Assembly (NCBI GenBank): GCA_002337045.1
Contig: DDFF01000016.1
Location: forward strand, 124,001-188,000
Direction of reading: 5' to 3'
DNA from: Bacteroidetes bacterium UBA1935
GTDB taxonomy: Bacteria > Bacteroidota > Bacteroidia > Chitinophagales > Chitinophagaceae
Length of the DNA stretch: 64,000 bases
The notes under the pieces were generated by a model. That model had not been told where the DNA came from and did no database searches. It saw nothing but the letters and a program-made list of their open reading frames with translations. This document shows positions 61,200 to 64,000 of the stretch, in pieces; positions within the stretch are counted from its first letter, which is position 1; each line of letters opens with the position of its first letter. The position numbers were made by a program, and so were the translations under genes.

Positions 61200-63047
61200 T
61201 CAGAAGATATTTACACCTACGCTCCAGCCAACCCAACTGCTCCAGTCTTTGCTGTGCTGTGTGCCACCAAAACCTATGTTGGGTATATCTCTGCGATAGC
61301 CGTTTGGTATATCTGTCTGGTCTTTGTAGCAATAGTTGTAGGACGGTGCTACGAATGCAGACAGGTATTTGTTGAATTTATAATTCAGCCCGAGGTCGAA
61401 ACGGAATATGCCGTTGGTATAATCAAAATCGCCGAGGTATAGTTGGTGGATGGTTGCTTCGGGATTGATGGAAAAACGCTTGCTGATATTGAACTGCCTG
61501 CCTAAGCCATAGCCGGCAGTGATAGCCATGCCGCTACCTGCGTTGATGCCGAAAGAAACGATGGTGTACATATTGCGCGTGCCCAACTTGCCCGATACAT
61601 TGATATTCGTAAGCTCGTTGGATGATATGGTAAGTTTGTGGTAGCCCTTTACCACGAAGTTGATAAAACCTATACTTACCCCAGAAGACGTATCTGCAAT
61701 ATTGATGACACCCACCTGTACCCCTTTTACATGCTTTGCATAGTTGAAAAAGCCTGATACCTGCGTGCCTTTCATTTCTTTGCGGGCTACGTTTACAAAA
61801 CCTGCTATCTGTGTACCGTCAAGTGTGTCGTTGGCATAGTTGGCGGAGCCTGCTATTTGCACACCTTCTGTCTTTCCCATAGCCACGTTTACAAAGCCTG
61901 CTATCTGTGTGCCGTTTATGGTACTGTCTGCATAGTTAAATGCGCCGCTTATCTGAGCGCCTTCCACTGCGCCTTTGGCAAGGTTGGCAAAGCCGCCTAT
62001 CTGCACACCTGTTATATTGCCCCAAACATGGTTGTAAGCACCGCCTATCTGCATGCCCGTAAGCTCTGCATTTACCAGATTGGCAAAGCCCGCAAACTGC
62101 CATCCTTCGGATGCGTGCATCACATGGTTGTAAAGCCCTGCTATTTGCAATCCACTTACTTTACCATCGGCCATATTGAATAAGCCACCTATCTGTGCAC
62201 CGCGAACATCTGTTTTATTGATGTTGAAAACACCTGCCATCTCAAAGCCATTTACACCACCCGTATAGCCGCCCAATACATTGAACGAAAATTTGTTGAC
62301 AGACTGGCTGCTCATGCTACCGTGTGTGCTGAGGCCGGGGATGAGCGATGTCTGGTATGGTTTGTTTGCAAAGAACTTGCCGAGGTTCATGCCTTGCATA
62401 CGCTGTTTGGATGAAAGGAACATTCGGCTGAGCCAATTGCCTTCCAGCCCTGTTTTCTTGGTTACAACAAATGTATCCAGCTCGAAGTTTTTGGGTTTGA
62501 TGCCCACTTTTACATCTTGTTTGGCAGATGCGGATACTACGACAGCAGTATCTGCATACCACGATTTGCTAACAGATATGGTTGCAGCTTTGTTCCTGTC
62601 TTTCAGGCGCAGGCGGAAGTAACCAATTTCGTTTGTTAGTGTGCTTACAAACTGTGTTTTTTCGTACACGCTGGCATAGGCAATGCCTTCGCCAGTCAGC
62701 TCATCCTTAACATAGCCCGTAGCATACCAATACATAGCTGCCGATGGCTGTATGATGATGTGTGTTTTGGTTTCTGTGTATTCAAAGTTTTTATCAAAGA
62801 GCATACCCAATACCTGCCTCACTGTTTTGTTGTTGGCAGATACAGATACAAGGCTGTCGTCTTTAATAAGCTCGCTATTGTAAGAAAAATAAAAACCACC
62901 CTGGCGGCTGATGGTTTTCAATACCTCGCCAACAGGTTTGTTGTTTGCGTTGATGCTTACCTGTTTGTTCAAAAACTGTTGCGCCATTGAAAGCAATGGC
63001 GCTGTAATAAATAATATAGTAAGCGTGAGCTTGTGTAAAGACTTCAT
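61200..63047 (-). CDS. STN-domain protein with 16-residue surface repeats and barrel
   Basis: 615 residues. The signal peptide ends LLSMAQ. The STN (secretin/TonB short N-terminal) domain (about 27-100: QVSINANNKPVGEVLKTISR, FYFSYNSELIKDDSLVSVSA, FEYTETKTHIIIQ) is followed by a carboxypeptidase-regulatory-like domain (about 110-190). A linker and ten exact 16-residue repeats (from about 257; GAQIGGLFN, GLQIAGLYN, GMQIGGAYN, GVQIGGFAN, GTQIAGFVN...) come next, then two shorter ones. The C-terminus is a beta-barrel ending WSVGVNIF. STN domains normally sit on FecA-type TonB receptors and talk to FecR. Here the STN is on a repeat/barrel protein instead. It starts 13 bases after fecR. Confidence 0.85.
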   Translation of the reverse strand: MKSLHKLTLTILFITAPLLSMAQQFLNKQVSINANNKPVGEVLKTISRQGGFYFSYNSELIKDDSLVSVSANNKTVRQVLGMLFDKNFEYTETKTHIIIQPSAAMYWYATGYVKDELTGEGIAYASVYEKTQFVSTLTNEIGYFRLRLKDRNKAATISVSKSWYADTAVVVSASAKQDVKVGIKPKNFELDTFVVTKKTGLEGNWLSRMFLSSKQRMQGMNLGKFFANKPYQTSLIPGLSTHGSMSSQSVNKFSFNVLGGYTGGVNGFEMAGVFNINKTDVRGAQIGGLFNMADGKVSGLQIAGLYNHVMHASEGWQFAGFANLVNAELTGMQIGGAYNHVWGNITGVQIGGFANLAKGAVEGAQISGAFNYADSTINGTQIAGFVNVAMGKTEGVQIAGSANYANDTLDGTQIAGFVNVARKEMKGTQVSGFFNYAKHVKGVQVGVINIADTSSGVSIGFINFVVKGYHKLTISSNELTNINVSGKLGTRNMYTIVSFGINAGSGMAITAGYGLGRQFNISKRFSINPEATIHQLYLGDFDYTNGIFRFDLGLNYKFNKYLSAFVAPSYNYCYKDQTDIPNGYRRDIPNIGFGGTQHSKDWSSWVGWSVGVNIF

Positions 63048-63060
63048 GCGGGGGTGAATC

Positions 63061-64000
63061 TTATTTTAAAACTATCTGTCCGTCTGTTCTGTCTACACTT
63101 ATGTTGAATGTATTGGCAATTACGTCTATTATGGCATCCAGCGACTGGTTGTGGAATGTGGTGGTCAGGCGCAGGTCGTTCAGCTTGTCGTTGGCAATCA
63201 CAATATTGGTATCATAGGCATCGTTGAGCACAGGTACCAGACGGCTGAGTGGTGTGTTGTTGCACACAAACTCTTTGGTGCGGTAGTAATTGTGTAGTTC
63301 ATCGTCTGTCTGTTCTTTCACCGGTTGCTCCACACTTTGTTTTACTGTTGCTTTTTCTTTCGGCTTCAGGATAACGCCCAGTTGTTTTTTGCTAACCTGT
63401 ACTACGCCTGTTTCTACAATTACCTCTGTTTCGGCAGTGCTGCTCTTAACGTTGAAAGAAGTACCTACCACCTGCACATCCGCCTCGTTGGCGTGTATGA
63501 TGAATGGCTTGCTCTTGTTGGGTGTTACGTTGAAGAAAGCTTCACCATCCAGTGTTACCTCTCGTGTATCGCAGCTAAAATTTTTCGGGTATTTGATAGA
63601 TGCGTGTTTGTTCAGTGTTACTACAGTGCCATCAGGCAGTGTTTCTGATAGTACTACACCATCAGACTCCAGTGTTATCATGCGCCCGCTATACATGTAG
63701 TAGTAGGCTGTGTAGCTGCCGCCCACCATCATGATGAGTGCTGCTGCCACGCGCATCCAGTTGGTGCGCCTGCCCAGTGGTATGGTTTTAGGTGCTGCAG
63801 GTTTTGCTGCTACCCGCTGCTTAAAGCGTTCCCACGCGGCATTTTCATCTACCGTGCTTTTTGCTTCCAACTTTTTGCTTTCCTGCCATATATAGTGCAG
63901 GTGTTGCAGGTGCTTGGCATTGGCGGCATCGGCTGCCTCCCATTGCTGCACTTGCTGCTGCTCTTCGGGCGTAGCCTCGCCGAGCAGGTATTTCACCAGC
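63061..64000 (-). CDS. FecR family anti-sigma regulator (5' end outside window)
   Basis: The frame continues past the right edge: the upstream codons read LVKYLLGE, so the start is missing. The cytosolic part (about 1-75, YLLGEATPEEQQQVQQW ... NAAWERFKQRV) binds the ECF sigma factor. One membrane helix (VAAALIMMVGGSYTAYYYMY) follows. The periplasmic FecR domain (ITLESDGVVLSETLPDGTVV, YPKNFSCDTREVTLDGEAFF, VQVVGTSFNVKSS) precedes a C-terminal DUF4974-like domain (NTPLSRLVPVLNDAYDTNIV ... LDAIIDVIANTFNISV). The sigma gene is expected just beyond 64000. The STN protein is co-transcribed downstream. Confidence 0.93.
   Translation of the reverse strand, partial: LVKYLLGEATPEEQQQVQQWEAADAANAKHLQHLHYIWQESKKLEAKSTVDENAAWERFKQRVAAKPAAPKTIPLGRRTNWMRVAAALIMMVGGSYTAYYYMYSGRMITLESDGVVLSETLPDGTVVTLNKHASIKYPKNFSCDTREVTLDGEAFFNVTPNKSKPFIIHANEADVQVVGTSFNVKSSTAETEVIVETGVVQVSKKQLGVILKPKEKATVKQSVEQPVKEQTDDELHNYYRTKEFVCNNTPLSRLVPVLNDAYDTNIVIANDKLNDLRLTTTFHNQSLDAIIDVIANTFNISVDRTDGQIVLK

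Noticed and set aside
61700..62330. 48-bp periodic DNA pattern resembling a repeat array
   Set aside because: It reflects 16-residue protein repeats in an intact frame. The units are not identical at the DNA level and there are no spacers, so it is not a CRISPR array.

Overview
The window comes from a Bacteroidota chromosome, most likely a Chitinophagaceae-like member of the order Chitinophagales (the family is an inference). The evidence is: many secreted proteins with type IX secretion (T9SS) type A C-terminal tails, TonB receptors with carboxypeptidase-regulatory N-termini, FecR and STN proteins, fused SecDF, A/C-rich leaders without Shine-Dalgarno sites, and TAnnTTTG -7 promoter elements. 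I saw no tRNA, rRNA, insertion sequence, prophage or CRISPR array.

Layout. 1-7500: a cut-off secreted protein, a tiny hydrophobic peptide gene, pyrD-terC, two secreted proteins, a hybrid histidine kinase and a lone MlaE permease. 7600-22500: secDF, an M43-type T9SS metalloprotease, a GT39-like membrane protein, two secreted proteins, paaZ, a BNR/YCF48-like T9SS protein and an enoyl-CoA hydratase. 22500-31000: a surface-polysaccharide locus with three glycosyltransferases, a Wzy-like polymerase, a Wzx flippase, a second ligase/polymerase and a priming sugar transferase. 31000-37700: a universal stress protein, a response regulator/PAS kinase/response regulator operon, two small membrane proteins, glutaminyl cyclotransferase, a barrel protein and an isolated T9SS tail. 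37700-40650: an arsenic operon (arsR, a 31-residue CC-rich peptide, arsM, acr3, arsC). 40900-44050: an MbnP-type putative copper operon. 44100-48150: lipoproteins and two paralogous T9SS proteins. 48200-49600: two tiny genes beside a LytTR regulator with a degenerate receiver. 49800-64000: a T9SS protein, two TonB receptors, rpe, a second hybrid kinase, a DUF2807 protein and a FecR/STN system with 16-residue repeat proteins.

The most unusual signal is a promoter-leader-peptide cassette present three times (about 315-604, 3457-3640 and 48533-48770, the last on the minus strand). Each copy has GTTAAC-type boxes 22 bp apart, then exactly 18 bp to TTTG, exactly 21 bp to CATnTTTG, six bases, CAAA, an A/C-rich leader, and a short hydrophobic peptide of the form K-I-x-[LM]-F-x-x-I-x-x-C-x-x-x-A-V. 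In the middle copy this peptide is the signal peptide of a secreted protein. In the other two the reading frame stops there, giving 32- and 20-residue products. The third copy lies next to the LytTR regulator, whose family commonly binds direct repeats about two helical turns apart.

A second signal is a shared ECF-type promoter, CATAGGGGTA-N15-GTCAT, in front of a TonB receptor and a repeat protein downstream of fecR. A third is the arsenic operon, where near-identical 17-bp operators precede arsR and the cysteine-pair peptide gene.
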